A stretch of 64,000 bases of DNA from Cellulomonas carbonis (lineage in GTDB: Bacteria > Actinomycetota > Actinomycetes > Actinomycetales > Cellulomonadaceae). The notes below the pieces were generated by a model. That model was not told the DNA's origin. It did no database searches and saw nothing but the letters and a program-made list of their open reading frames with translations. The stretch lies in assembly GCF_014636275.1 (NCBI RefSeq), contig NZ_BMEB01000002.1:310001-374000 (forward strand), given 5' to 3'. The position numbers were made by a program, and so were the translations under genes. This document shows, in pieces, positions 18,484 through 27,322 of the stretch (position 1 is its first letter; the number at the start of each line of letters is the position of its first letter).

Positions 18484-19253
18484 GTGACACCGCACGACGA
18501 CGCCCACGGGCAGTCCGGCTTCGACGTCCGCCTCGACTGGGGGCTGCGCGGCGCCGAGTGCGTCGCCCCGGGCGCGGACCGCGCCGTCGTCGTCGACGTG
18601 CTGTCCTTCACGACGACCCTGTCCGTCGCCGCCGACCGCGGTGTCGCCGTGCTCCCGTACCCGTGGCGCGACGAGGGCGCCGCTGAGCTGGCCCGGGACG
18701 TGGACGCGACGCTCGCGCTGCCCCGCTCGCGCTCGGGTGCCGGCGACGTGTCGCTGTCGCCGGGCAGCGTCCGACGCGTGCGCGACGTCGAGCGGCTCGT
18801 GCTGCCGTCGCCCAACGGGTCGACCGTCGCACACCGTCTCGCCGCCGAGGTGGTCGTCGTGGTCGGCGCATGCCTGCGGAACGCGGACGCGGTCGGGCGC
18901 GCGCTCGCCGCGGCGGGTGGGACGGTCGCGCTCGTCGCCGCGGGGAGCGGTGGCCAGACGGGTCGCTGCGCCCCGCCGTCGAGGACCTGTGGGGCGTCGG
19001 GGCGGTCGCCGACGTGCTGGCCCGGGCGGGGCGCTCGCTGTCTCCCGAGGCCCGCGCCGCGGTCGACGCGTACCGCGGGGTCCGCGGGGAGGAGCTCGAC
19101 GCGCTGCTCGCGTGCGCGAGCGGTCGGGAGCTCGTCGCGGGCGGCTGGGAGGAGGACGTGCGCATCGCCGCCGAGGTCGGCTCGAGCGCGACCGTCCCGG
19201 TGCTGGTCGGGGGCCGGTTCGTCGACCGCGCGGGGCGACCGCTCAGGGCGTGA
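18484..19253 (+). pseudogene. ComB-family 2-phosphosulfolactate phosphatase, frameshifted
   Basis: The N-terminal 155 codons from GTG 18484 (VVVDVLSFTTTLSVAADR, LPSPNGSTVAHRL, GACLRNADAVG) and the C-terminal 100 codons in the next frame (GERWPDGSLRPAVEDLWG, GAVADVLAR) are consecutive parts of one ComB-like protein. The join is at GGGG 18942-18945: with five G the frame would read VAAGERWPDG, the conserved family block. So one base is missing in a G run. Family members hydrolyse 2-phosphosulfolactate or related compounds and are widespread in bacteria without coenzyme M. CAGGAT ends six bases before the GTG. A sequencing error is as likely as a real lesion. Confidence 0.8.
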
Positions 19254-19316
19254 GGCCGCGCTGGTCTCCCGCGGTCCGTCCTTCGACCGTCCGGCGGGCC
19301 GCGGTTCTCGGGCGTG

Positions 19317-19469
19317 TCAGCCCGTCACGGCGCGCGCGACCACCTCGACGACGCCCGCGACGGTCGCGACCGCGGTGACGCCCAGCCCGATCGCGACGAG
19401 CGAGACGCCGCCCGCCAGGAGGACGGTCAGGGTCGTGAGCGCGGTCCGGGCGACCGGGGGCAGGTTCAC
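19317..19469 (-). CDS. Small single-TM protein (50 aa)
   Basis: A 50-residue protein, nearly all one long hydrophobic stretch (LTTLTVLLAGGVSLVAIGLG and onward). Its GTG overlaps the TGA of the upstream small membrane protein in a GTGA junction, so the two form a coupled pair. I do not recognise the family. The overlap and hydrophobicity support a real gene, but it is too short to be sure. Confidence 0.55.
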   Translation of the reverse strand: MNLPPVARTALTTLTVLLAGGVSLVAIGLGVTAVATVAGVVEVVARAVTG

Positions 19470-19711
19470 GACGCCGTCCGACGCCGAGCGAGCGCCCGGC
19501 CCGTCAGGTACGCCGCGGGCCCGAGGAACGGCACCAGGAGGATGACCAGAACGTCGAGCAGCCCGCCGCCCCCGGTGACGCGGGCGCGCGACCAGACGAC
19601 GAGCGCTGCGCCGAGCAGCACCAGGTTCGCCAGCACGACGACGGACCACAGCACGTCGTAGCCGGCGGGGACGAGCAGCTCGATGCCCTCGACGTCGGTG
19701 GCGGCGGTCAC
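19466..19711 (-). CDS. Small two-TM protein, PLDc_N-like
   Basis: An 81-residue protein with two hydrophobic helices: one from about residue 20 (VLWSVVVLANLVLLGAALVV) and one ending in VLVILLVPFLGPAAYLTGR. The P(F)LGP-x-AYL-x-GR end of the second helix is the pattern of the PLDc_N (phospholipase D nuclease N-terminal) membrane domain found in cardiolipin synthases and many small free-standing proteins. The start is GTG. It is cotranscribed with the 50-residue protein that overlaps its stop. Function unknown. Confidence 0.7.
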   Translation of the reverse strand: MTAATDVEGIELLVPAGYDVLWSVVVLANLVLLGAALVVWSRARVTGGGGLLDVLVILLVPFLGPAAYLTGRALARRRTAS

Positions 19712-19826
19712 GAGCGCGACGCTACCGGCGGGCGGTGCGCGGGCGGAAGGCTTCGGAGGTCACGAATCGGGCACCGTCGCGGGCCCGACGAGGTCGTACG
19801 GTGGTCGGGGCGGACGAGGGGGCGGC

Positions 19827-21359
19827 ATGGGGGACGCGGACGCGCGCGGCACCGACCGGCGTGCGGCGGACGGGCGGGCGCGCAGGCGCTCGGGCGCAAC
19901 GACGGGCGTGGTCGGCAGGACCCTTCGCGTGGGGGCGGCAGGGAGCGCGGCCGGGCTCGCGGCCACGGGGCTCGCGGCCACGGTGCTCGCGGTGCTCACG
20001 GCGCTCACGGCGTGCTCGACGGGTGGCGCACGAGGTCCCACGCCGCCCGCGACCGCTGGGCCCACGTCGACCGACACCTCGACCGGGACGGCGGCCCCCG
20101 CCGAGCTCCCCGACGACGACGCCGGACACCAGGCCGCGTGGGTGGTCGAGCGCCTGGCGGACGCCGACGACCCGGCCGTGGTCGACGTCGAGGCGAGGTT
20201 CACCGACGGGTTCCTCGCCGAGGTCCCCGCCGCCCGGCTCGTCGAGGTGCTGGCCTCGATCCGCGCGGCCGGTCCGTGGACGCCGGTGTCGGTCGACGGC
20301 GGCGCGCAGGGCCTCGTCGTGCGGCTCGCCGGGCCGCAGGACGACCTGGACATGCAGCTCGCGGTGGATGCCGAGGGCAGGATCGCCGGCCTGCTGTTCA
20401 CCCCCGCGGCGCCGCCGCGCGACCCGGCCTCGTCGTGGGGCGACCTCACCGGTGAGGTGGAGGCGCTGCCCGGGTCGACGTCCCTGCTGGTCGCCCGCGT
20501 CGAGGGCGGCCGCTGCGTCCCGCTCGACGGCATGCCCGCCGGGTCAGCGGCGGGTGAGAGCCTGCCGATCGGCTCCATCGTGAAGCTCTACGTGCTGGGC
20601 GCCGTCGTCGACGCGGTCGAGGCGGGCCGGCTGACGTGGGACCGCGAGCTCACCCTCACCGACGAGCTCCGCTCGCTCCCGTCCGGCCGGCTCCAGGACG
20701 AACCCGCGGGCACGGTCCTCACCGTGGAGGAGGCCGCGCGGGACATGATCGCCATCAGCGACAACACCGCGACCGACCTGCTCGTCGACGCGCTCGGCCG
20801 GGACGCGGTCGAGCGGGCGCTCGCGGACCTGGGGCACGCCGACCCGGCGCGCAACGTGCCGCTCGCGACCACGCGGGAGCTCTTCCACGTCGGCTGGGGC
20901 GGGGGCGAGGACCTGCGCACCCGGTGGCGCGGCGCCGACCCGTCGGGCCGTGCGGCGATCCTCGCGGGCCTGCCTGCGGGGCCACCCGAGCTCGACCCGC
21001 AGGAGATGGCCGGTGTCGCGGCGTGGACGGACGACGTCGACTGGTTCGCGACCGCCGCGGACCTGTGCGCGGCGCACGCCGCCCTCGCCGAGCGCGCCTC
21101 GACCGACGCGGGCGCCCCCCTGCGGGAGGTGCTCTCCGCGAACCCGGGCGTCGCCGTCGACGACGCCGCGTGGTCCCACGTCGCGTTCAAGGGTGGCAGC
21201 TCCGTCGGCACGATGGCCGGTGCCTGGTACGCCGAGCCGGCCGACGGCGGCGACCCCGTCGTCGTCGTGCTCCAGTCGGCGGTCGCCGTGCCCGCGCAGG
21301 CGCTGCCCGCCGAGACGCTCGTCGGGATCGCCGAGGACGCCCTCGCGCTCGCCCGGTGA
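19827..21359 (+). CDS. Beta-lactamase-fold lipoprotein (LpqF-like serine hydrolase)
   Basis: A 510-residue exported protein. A signal helix ends in a lipobox LTAC (lipidated Cys63), followed by a Thr/Pro-rich linker. Residues 95-215 form an N-terminal domain of the Cpe/LpqF type; the rest is a class A beta-lactamase-like domain. The catalytic Ser250-x-x-Lys253 is in IGSIVKLY, the SDN triad is at 311-313 (ISDNTATD), and the third motif is KGG (residue 455) instead of the usual KTG. It probably acts on cell-envelope substrates outside the cell; antibiotic hydrolysis is not implied. TACGGT near 19797 may be its -10 box. Confidence 0.9.
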   Translation: MGDADARGTDRRAADGRARRRSGATTGVVGRTLRVGAAGSAAGLAATGLAATVLAVLTALTACSTGGARGPTPPATAGPTSTDTSTGTAAPAELPDDDAGHQAAWVVERLADADDPAVVDVEARFTDGFLAEVPAARLVEVLASIRAAGPWTPVSVDGGAQGLVVRLAGPQDDLDMQLAVDAEGRIAGLLFTPAAPPRDPASSWGDLTGEVEALPGSTSLLVARVEGGRCVPLDGMPAGSAAGESLPIGSIVKLYVLGAVVDAVEAGRLTWDRELTLTDELRSLPSGRLQDEPAGTVLTVEEAARDMIAISDNTATDLLVDALGRDAVERALADLGHADPARNVPLATTRELFHVGWGGGEDLRTRWRGADPSGRAAILAGLPAGPPELDPQEMAGVAAWTDDVDWFATAADLCAAHAALAERASTDAGAPLREVLSANPGVAVDDAAWSHVAFKGGSSVGTMAGAWYAEPADGGDPVVVVLQSAVAVPAQALPAETLVGIAEDALALAR

Positions 21360-21390
21360 TCGGCGCGCCCCTCCGACAGCGCAGGCGCGG

Positions 21391-23103
21391 TCAGCGCTCC
21401 GCGGTGGTCGTGCGCGCGTCGTCGGCCCGGAACCAGGCCGCGGACCCGCCCGCGACCGTGCCGCGGGCGACGGGCTCCGACGCGACGAGCACCTCGGCGC
21501 CGGCGGGCCCAGCGACCGGTCGCGTCCCGAGGTTCACGACCACGACGACGTCCCGCACGCGGTACCGGAGCACGTCGTCGTCGGGGGCTGCGTCGAGCCA
21601 CTCGAGCGTCCCCGTCCCGAGCCCGTGCGCACGCCGGACCCGCAGCGCCGCGCGGTACAGCTCGAGCGTGGAGCCCACGACGCCGCGCTGGCGGTCGGCC
21701 GCGAGGTCGCGGAACTCCGGCGGCTGCGGGAGCCACGTCGCACCGGTCGGGCTGAACCCGTACGCGGGCGCGTCCGCCTCCCACGGGACCGGGACGCGGC
21801 ACCCGTCACGCCCGACGGCCGAGCCGCCCGACCGCGCGAACGTCGGGTCCCGTCGCGCCTCGGGCGGGATCGTCGTGTGCTCGGGCAGGCCCAGCTCCTC
21901 GCCCTGGTACACGTACGCCGACCCGGGCAGCGACAGCATGAGCAGCGCCGCGGCGCGCGCCCGGCGCCGGCCCACCTCGACGTCGGGCTGCGGGTCGTCC
22001 GGGCCGATCCCGTGCCACAGCACGGTGCCGGGCGGCAGCCCGAAGCGCGTCACGGGACGCACGTCGTCGTGGCTGCTCAGCACCCACGTCGTCGTCGCGC
22101 CGACGGAGCCGAACGACGCGAGCGACTCGTCGACCACGCGGCGGAACGCGCGCGCGTCGAACGGCGTCTCGAGGAACGCGAAGTTGAACGCCTGGTGCAT
22201 CTCGTCCGGCCGCACGTAGCGCGAGAGCCGCTCGGGGGGCAGGTGCGCCTCGCCGACGAGCACGTGCTGCCCGCCGCGGACCCCGCCCAGGCCGTCGAGG
22301 AAGGAGCGCCACGACCGGTAGACGTCGTGCACGCCCTCCTGGTCGAACAGGGGCGTGCGCCGCCCGTCGGGTGCGACGCGCGCGCTGTGCTGGAGCTCCT
22401 CGGGGAAGTCGGGCAGGCCCTCCTCCTTGACGAGGCCGCGCGCGACGTCGACGCGGAAGCCGTCGACACCCAGGTCGACCCAGAACCGGAACGTGTCGAG
22501 CATGTCCTGGCGCACCTCGGGGTGCGACCAGTCGAGGTCGGGCTGCCGCGAGTCGAACAGGTGCAGGTACCACTGGCCGGGTGACCCGTCCGTCTCGGTC
22601 ACGCGCGTCCACGCCGGTCCGGTGAACACCGAGCGCCAGTTGTTGGGCGGGAGCCCGCCGTCGTCGCCGCGCCCGTCGCGGAAGACGTACCGCGCGCGCT
22701 CGGGGCTGCCGGGCGGTGACGCGAGCGCCGCGCGGAACCAGGGGTGCTCGTCGGAGGTGTGGTTCGGCACGACGTCGACGACCACGCGCAGCCCCAGCGC
22801 GTGCGCACGCCCGACGAGCTCGCGCGCGTCCTCGAGCCGGCCGAACAGCGGGTCGACGTCGCGGTGGTCGCTGATGTCGTACCCCGCGTCGGCCTGCGGC
22901 GAGCGGTAGAACGGCGACAGCCACACGGCGTCGACCCCCAGGTCGGCGAGGTGGTCCAGGCGGGCCGTCGCGCCGGGCAGGTCGCCCACGCCGTCGCCGT
23001 CGGAGTCCGCGAACGAGCGCGGGTACACCTGGTAGACCACGGCCGAGCGCCACCACTCGGGGGCGCTGGTCGACGACGGTCCGGACGGGTCGGGGAGGGC
23101 CAC
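21391..23103 (-). CDS. GH13 alpha-glucosidase / oligo-glucosidase
   Basis: A 570-residue cytoplasmic enzyme (no signal peptide) of glycoside hydrolase family 13. All four conserved regions are there: DVVPNHTS, GFRVDVARG with nucleophile Asp219, LVGEAHLPP with acid/base Glu285, and VLSSHDDVR with the transition-state Asp346. Region IV reads SHD where most members have NHD. The family acts on the non-reducing ends of maltose, isomaltose, trehalose or sucrose-type sugars; the exact linkage cannot be read off. The GTG start has TAGCGT ending eight bases upstream. It is divergent from oleA with about 98 bases between. Confidence 0.95.
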   Translation of the reverse strand: MALPDPSGPSSTSAPEWWRSAVVYQVYPRSFADSDGDGVGDLPGATARLDHLADLGVDAVWLSPFYRSPQADAGYDISDHRDVDPLFGRLEDARELVGRAHALGLRVVVDVVPNHTSDEHPWFRAALASPPGSPERARYVFRDGRGDDGGLPPNNWRSVFTGPAWTRVTETDGSPGQWYLHLFDSRQPDLDWSHPEVRQDMLDTFRFWVDLGVDGFRVDVARGLVKEEGLPDFPEELQHSARVAPDGRRTPLFDQEGVHDVYRSWRSFLDGLGGVRGGQHVLVGEAHLPPERLSRYVRPDEMHQAFNFAFLETPFDARAFRRVVDESLASFGSVGATTTWVLSSHDDVRPVTRFGLPPGTVLWHGIGPDDPQPDVEVGRRRARAAALLMLSLPGSAYVYQGEELGLPEHTTIPPEARRDPTFARSGGSAVGRDGCRVPVPWEADAPAYGFSPTGATWLPQPPEFRDLAADRQRGVVGSTLELYRAALRVRRAHGLGTGTLEWLDAAPDDDVLRYRVRDVVVVVNLGTRPVAGPAGAEVLVASEPVARGTVAGGSAAWFRADDARTTTAER

Positions 23104-23201
23104 GACCGACCACGCTAGCCGCGGCCCCCGACACCGCCACCGACCGCCGTCCGGCCTGTAGGTGCACGCACCCGGCCGTCAGGAGAGGATGAGGACCTTC
23201 C

Positions 23202-24245
23202 GTGACCTTGAGGGGCGTGCGAGTGGACGGCAACGCGACATCGACGTACCGCAACGTGGCCCTGCTCTCCCTGGCCGCCGTGACACCCGACCGGGTCACG
23301 ACGTCCGCCGAGCTCGACGGTCGCCTGCGGCCGGTCCTGGACCGCCTCCACCTGCCGACGGGCCTGCTCGAGCGGATCGCGGGCGTCCACGAGCGCCGCA
23401 ACTGGGCGGAGGGGCAGGGCTTCGACACCGCCGCGATCGAGGCGGGGGAGAAGGCGCTCGCCGAGGCCGGCGTCGACCGCTCGCGCGTGGGCCTGCTCGT
23501 CAACACGTCGGTCACGCGCCCCCACCTCGAGCCGTCCGTCGCGGTGCGCATGCACCACGGGCTGCGGCTGCCGTCGTCGGCCGTGAACTTCGACATCGCC
23601 AACGCGTGCCTGGGCTTCGTCAACGGGATGAGCCTCGCTGCCCAGCTCATCGACGCGGGGCAGATCGAGTACGCGGTCGTCGTCGACGGCGAGGACGCGG
23701 ACGAGGTGCAGCGCAACACGGTCGAGCGCCTGTCGCGCGAGGGCACGACGCGCGCCGACTTCCTGCGCGAGTTCCCGACGCTGACGCTCGGGTCGGGTGC
23801 GGCCGCCGCGGTGCTGGGCCGCGCGGACGAGCACCCGTCGGGTCACCGGCTCCTCGGCGGCGTGACGCGGGCTGCCACGCAGTTCAACGACCTGTGCGTG
23901 GGCGGCGTGACCGGCATGTACACGGACGCGAAGGCGCTGCTCAAGGGCGGGATGCAGCTCGTCATGGCGGCGTGGAAGGAGGCCCGCCAGCACTTCGACT
24001 GGTCGGCCATGGACCGCTACGTCATGCACCAGGTGTCCGACGTCCACACGAACGCGATCATCAAGGCCGCGAAGCTCGACCGGTCGCGCGTGCCTCTGAC
24101 GTACCCGCGCTTCGGCAACGTCGGGCCCGCGTCCATCCCGATCACGCTCGCGCACGAGGCGCCGAGCCTCTCGCCGGGCGACCGCGTCCTCCTCATGGGG
24201 GTGGGCTCCGGCATCAACACGGCGATGATGGAGCTCGCCTGGTGA
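23202..24245 (+). CDS. oleA: OleA, acyl-CoA Claisen condensing enzyme (olefin biosynthesis)
   Basis: A 347-residue thiolase-superfamily enzyme that joins two fatty acyl-CoA molecules head to head. The FabH-like triad is Cys136 (FDIANACLGF), His276 (VMHQVSD) and Asn306 (FGNVGPAS). Glu110 in HLEPSVA matches the extra Glu that OleA uses as base and that FabH lacks. The GTG start follows GAGGACC at a workable spacing. Its stop overlaps the start of the oleBC fusion gene, and oleD follows that, which fixes the role better than sequence alone. The product should be a 2-alkyl-3-ketoalkanoic acid. Confidence 0.95.
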   Translation: MTLRGVRVDGNATSTYRNVALLSLAAVTPDRVTTSAELDGRLRPVLDRLHLPTGLLERIAGVHERRNWAEGQGFDTAAIEAGEKALAEAGVDRSRVGLLVNTSVTRPHLEPSVAVRMHHGLRLPSSAVNFDIANACLGFVNGMSLAAQLIDAGQIEYAVVVDGEDADEVQRNTVERLSREGTTRADFLREFPTLTLGSGAAAAVLGRADEHPSGHRLLGGVTRAATQFNDLCVGGVTGMYTDAKALLKGGMQLVMAAWKEARQHFDWSAMDRYVMHQVSDVHTNAIIKAAKLDRSRVPLTYPRFGNVGPASIPITLAHEAPSLSPGDRVLLMGVGSGINTAMMELAW

Positions 24246-27200
24246 CGAGCACCCCCGCGGACCGCCTGCCCGCGCCGACGACGGCGCCCGCGTCCCTCCC
24301 GCCAGACGGCCTGCCCGGGCTCGACGCGGCCTGGTCGCGTCTCGTCGTCGTCCCCGAGACGCCCCTGGTCGGCGCGCTCGGGTGGGGCAGCGAGACCCAC
24401 GCCGAGGGTGACCCGGCGAGCAGCGAGCGCCGCACCGCGCAGACCCCGCGCGACGGCGGCGACCGCGCCGCGCGGCAGGCCGCTGGGCCTCGGCCCGGGC
24501 GCACGTGGCACGTCCTGGACACCGGACCGGTGCTGGCCGAGCGCGGCGTCACGCCGGTCGGGACGCTCCTGTGCGTCCACGGCAACCCGACGTGGTCCTA
24601 CCTGTGGCGCGACGTCGTGGCGGCGTCGCTCGAGGCCGCCGACGCCGCGGCCACTGCGACCCGCCCCGAGGGCCCGCCCGACGTGTGGCGCGTCGTGGCG
24701 GTCGACCAGCTCGAGATGGGGTTCTCCGAGCGCACGGGGACGCACCGCTCGCTGCGCCGCCGCGTGCGGGACCTCGGCGACCTCACGGACGCGCTCGGGC
24801 TCGACGGCCCCGTCGTCACGGTCGGCCACGACTGGGGCGGCGTCGTCTCGCTCGGGTGGGCGGTCGACCACCGCGACGTGCTGTCGGGCGTGGTCCTGCT
24901 CAACACCGCGGTCCACCAGCCCGAGGACCGGCCCGTCCCGGCACCGCTGCGGCTCGCGCTCGGCGTCCTCGGGACGTCGACCGTCGCGACGCCCGCGTTC
25001 CTCGAGACGACCCTCGCGCTCGCGCACCCGCCGCTGCCCGACGGCGTCAAGGACGCCTACCGCGCGCCCTACGCGACCGCCGACCGCAGGTCCGGGATCG
25101 GTGCGTTCGTCGCGGACATCCCCGTCGGACCCGAGCACCCGAGCGCGGACGAGCTCGACCGCGTCGCCGAGGGCGTCCGGCGCCTCGACGTCCCCGCGCT
25201 CCTGCTGTGGGGGCCGCGCGACCCCGTGTTCGGCGACGGCTACCTCGGCGACCTGCTCGACCGGCTGCCCGGCGCGCAGGTGCACCGGTTCGAGGGTGCG
25301 GGGCACCTCGTCGCCGAGGACGTCGACGTGGCCGGTGCGGTCCGGACCTGGCTCGCCGACCGCCGCGAGGCCGTCCTGCGCGCCGAGCCGGCCGCGTTCG
25401 GCGAGCAGCCCTGGGCGTCCGACGAGCCCGGCGAGCCGGGGGCGCGCGCCCACGTCGCGGGCTCCGTGGAGCGCGAGGCGACGACCGAGCCACACGGCGC
25501 CGACGACGGCCACGACGGCGTCGTCGGCGTGCACGTCACGCGGGCGCGCGTGACGCACCTGGCCGGTGAGCGCGCGACCGTCGCGACGCCAGACGGCGCC
25601 CGGGCGCCGCTGTGGCGCCGCCTCGACGAGCTCGCCGACGACGACTCGACCGCGCTCGTCGAGATGGCGCCGAGCGCGGGCGAGGGCGTGCGCACCGTCA
25701 CGTGGCGGCTGCTCGCGCGCCGCGTGCGCGAGATCGCGCGTGGTCTGCACGCGGCCGGCGTGCGTCCGGGGGACCGGGTGTCGCTCCTCGTCCCGCCCGG
25801 CGCCGACCTCACCGCGACGCTGTACGCGTGCCTGCGGATCGGCGCGGTCGTCGTCGTCGCCGACGCCGGGCTCGGACCGCGCGGACTCACGCGTGCGGTC
25901 CGGGGTGCGCAGCCGGCCGTCGTCGTCGGCGAGAGGAAGGGGCTCGCGGCGGCGCGTGCGCTCGGCTGGCCCGGGCGCCGCGTGTCGACCACGACGCTGC
26001 CCGCGGCGACCGCCGCGGCGCTCGGCGTCGAGACGAGCCTGCCCGACCTGGTCGACCTCTCCGTCGTCACCGACCTGCCGCCCGAGCCCGCGCCCACCGA
26101 CCTCGCCGCGGTGCTGTTCACGTCGGGCTCGACGGGTCCGGCGAAGGGCGTCGCGTACACGCACGAGCAGCTCGCGGCGATGCGCGACGCGCTCGCGGGC
26201 CAGTACGACCTGGGCGTCGGGACCGGGCTCGTGGCCGGGTTCGCGCCGTTCGCGCTGCTGGGTCCCGCGCTCGGCTGCCGCTCGGTCACGCCCGACATGG
26301 ACGTCACCGCGCCGCGCACGCTCACCGCACGCGCCGTCGCCGCAGCGGTCGCCGCGGCCGACGCGACGGCGGTGTTCCTCTCGCCGGCCGCCGTCGCGAA
26401 CGTCGTCGCGACCTCGGACGAGCTGACCGCGGCCGACGAGCGGGCTCTCGCGGGCGTGCGCCTCGTGCTGTCGGCCGGTGCTCCCGTTCCCGAGCGGCTG
26501 CTCACCGCCGTCGGGCGGCTCATGCCGGACGCCGTCCCGCACACGCCGTACGGCATGACCGAGGGGCTGCTGCTGACGGACGTCACGCTCGACGGGATCC
26601 GCGCGGCGGGCGCGGGCGGGATGGACGGTGCGACGAGCGCGGGTGGGGCGGACGGCCCGGGCGGCGTGTGCGTCGGCCCGCCCGCGCGGGGCGTGACCGT
26701 CACGATCAGCGCGCTCGACGACGACGGCCGGGCCACGGGCACGCCGGGTGTCGCGCCCGGCGTCACGGGCGAGGTCGTCGTCGCCGCGCCGCACGTGAAG
26801 GACCACTACGACCGGCTGTGGCTCACGGACCGCGAGAGCCGGCGCGGGACGCCCGACGGCGACGGCGCGACCCGGGCCGACGTCGACGTCGCCGTCGAGC
26901 CGGGCGCGCGGTGGCACCGGACCGGCGACGTCGGGCACCTCGACGCCGAGGGCCGGCTGTGGGTCGAGGGGCGGCTCGCGCACGTCGTCGTGACGGCCGA
27001 CGGGCCCGTGACCCCGGTCGGCCCCGAGCAGCGGGCCGAGTCGGTGGCGGGCGTGCGGCGCGCCGGCGTCGTCGGCGTCGGACCGCGGGGCACGCAGCAG
27101 GTCGTCGTCGTCGTCGAGACCGACCGGGGCGCACGCCGCCCCGGCCTCGCGAACCCCGAGCTCACGGCCCGGGTGCGCGCCGCGGTCGGGCTCCCGGTCG

Positions 27201-27322
27201 CGGCGGTGCTCGTCGTGCCCGACCTGCCGACCGACGTGCGGCACAACTCCAAGGTGGACCGGGCGCGGCTCGCGACGTGGGCCGAGGGCGTCCTCGCGGG
27301 CGGCCGGATGGGTCGGCCGTGA
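24242..27322 (+). CDS. oleBC: OleBC fusion: beta-lactone decarboxylase and beta-lactone synthetase
   Basis: A 1026-residue fusion. The N-terminal half is an alpha/beta hydrolase close to haloalkane dehalogenases: oxyanion motif VHGNPTWSYLW, nucleophile Asp197 in GHDWGG, and His in GAGHLVAED. That is OleB, which loses CO2 from a cis-beta-lactone to leave the cis-olefin. From about residue 435 an ANL-superfamily ligase follows (LFTSGSTGPAKGV, TPYGMTEG, HRTGDVGHLD, and Lys in RHNSKVDR): OleC, which closes the lactone with ATP. The order B then C and the fusion are known from actinobacteria. The GTG start overlaps the oleA stop (GTGA) and the stop overlaps oleD. Confidence 0.95.
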   Translation: MTSTPADRLPAPTTAPASLPPDGLPGLDAAWSRLVVVPETPLVGALGWGSETHAEGDPASSERRTAQTPRDGGDRAARQAAGPRPGRTWHVLDTGPVLAERGVTPVGTLLCVHGNPTWSYLWRDVVAASLEAADAAATATRPEGPPDVWRVVAVDQLEMGFSERTGTHRSLRRRVRDLGDLTDALGLDGPVVTVGHDWGGVVSLGWAVDHRDVLSGVVLLNTAVHQPEDRPVPAPLRLALGVLGTSTVATPAFLETTLALAHPPLPDGVKDAYRAPYATADRRSGIGAFVADIPVGPEHPSADELDRVAEGVRRLDVPALLLWGPRDPVFGDGYLGDLLDRLPGAQVHRFEGAGHLVAEDVDVAGAVRTWLADRREAVLRAEPAAFGEQPWASDEPGEPGARAHVAGSVEREATTEPHGADDGHDGVVGVHVTRARVTHLAGERATVATPDGARAPLWRRLDELADDDSTALVEMAPSAGEGVRTVTWRLLARRVREIARGLHAAGVRPGDRVSLLVPPGADLTATLYACLRIGAVVVVADAGLGPRGLTRAVRGAQPAVVVGERKGLAAARALGWPGRRVSTTTLPAATAAALGVETSLPDLVDLSVVTDLPPEPAPTDLAAVLFTSGSTGPAKGVAYTHEQLAAMRDALAGQYDLGVGTGLVAGFAPFALLGPALGCRSVTPDMDVTAPRTLTARAVAAAVAAADATAVFLSPAAVANVVATSDELTAADERALAGVRLVLSAGAPVPERLLTAVGRLMPDAVPHTPYGMTEGLLLTDVTLDGIRAAGAGGMDGATSAGGADGPGGVCVGPPARGVTVTISALDDDGRATGTPGVAPGVTGEVVVAAPHVKDHYDRLWLTDRESRRGTPDGDGATRADVDVAVEPGARWHRTGDVGHLDAEGRLWVEGRLAHVVVTADGPVTPVGPEQRAESVAGVRRAGVVGVGPRGTQQVVVVVETDRGARRPGLANPELTARVRAAVGLPVAAVLVVPDLPTDVRHNSKVDRARLATWAEGVLAGGRMGRP

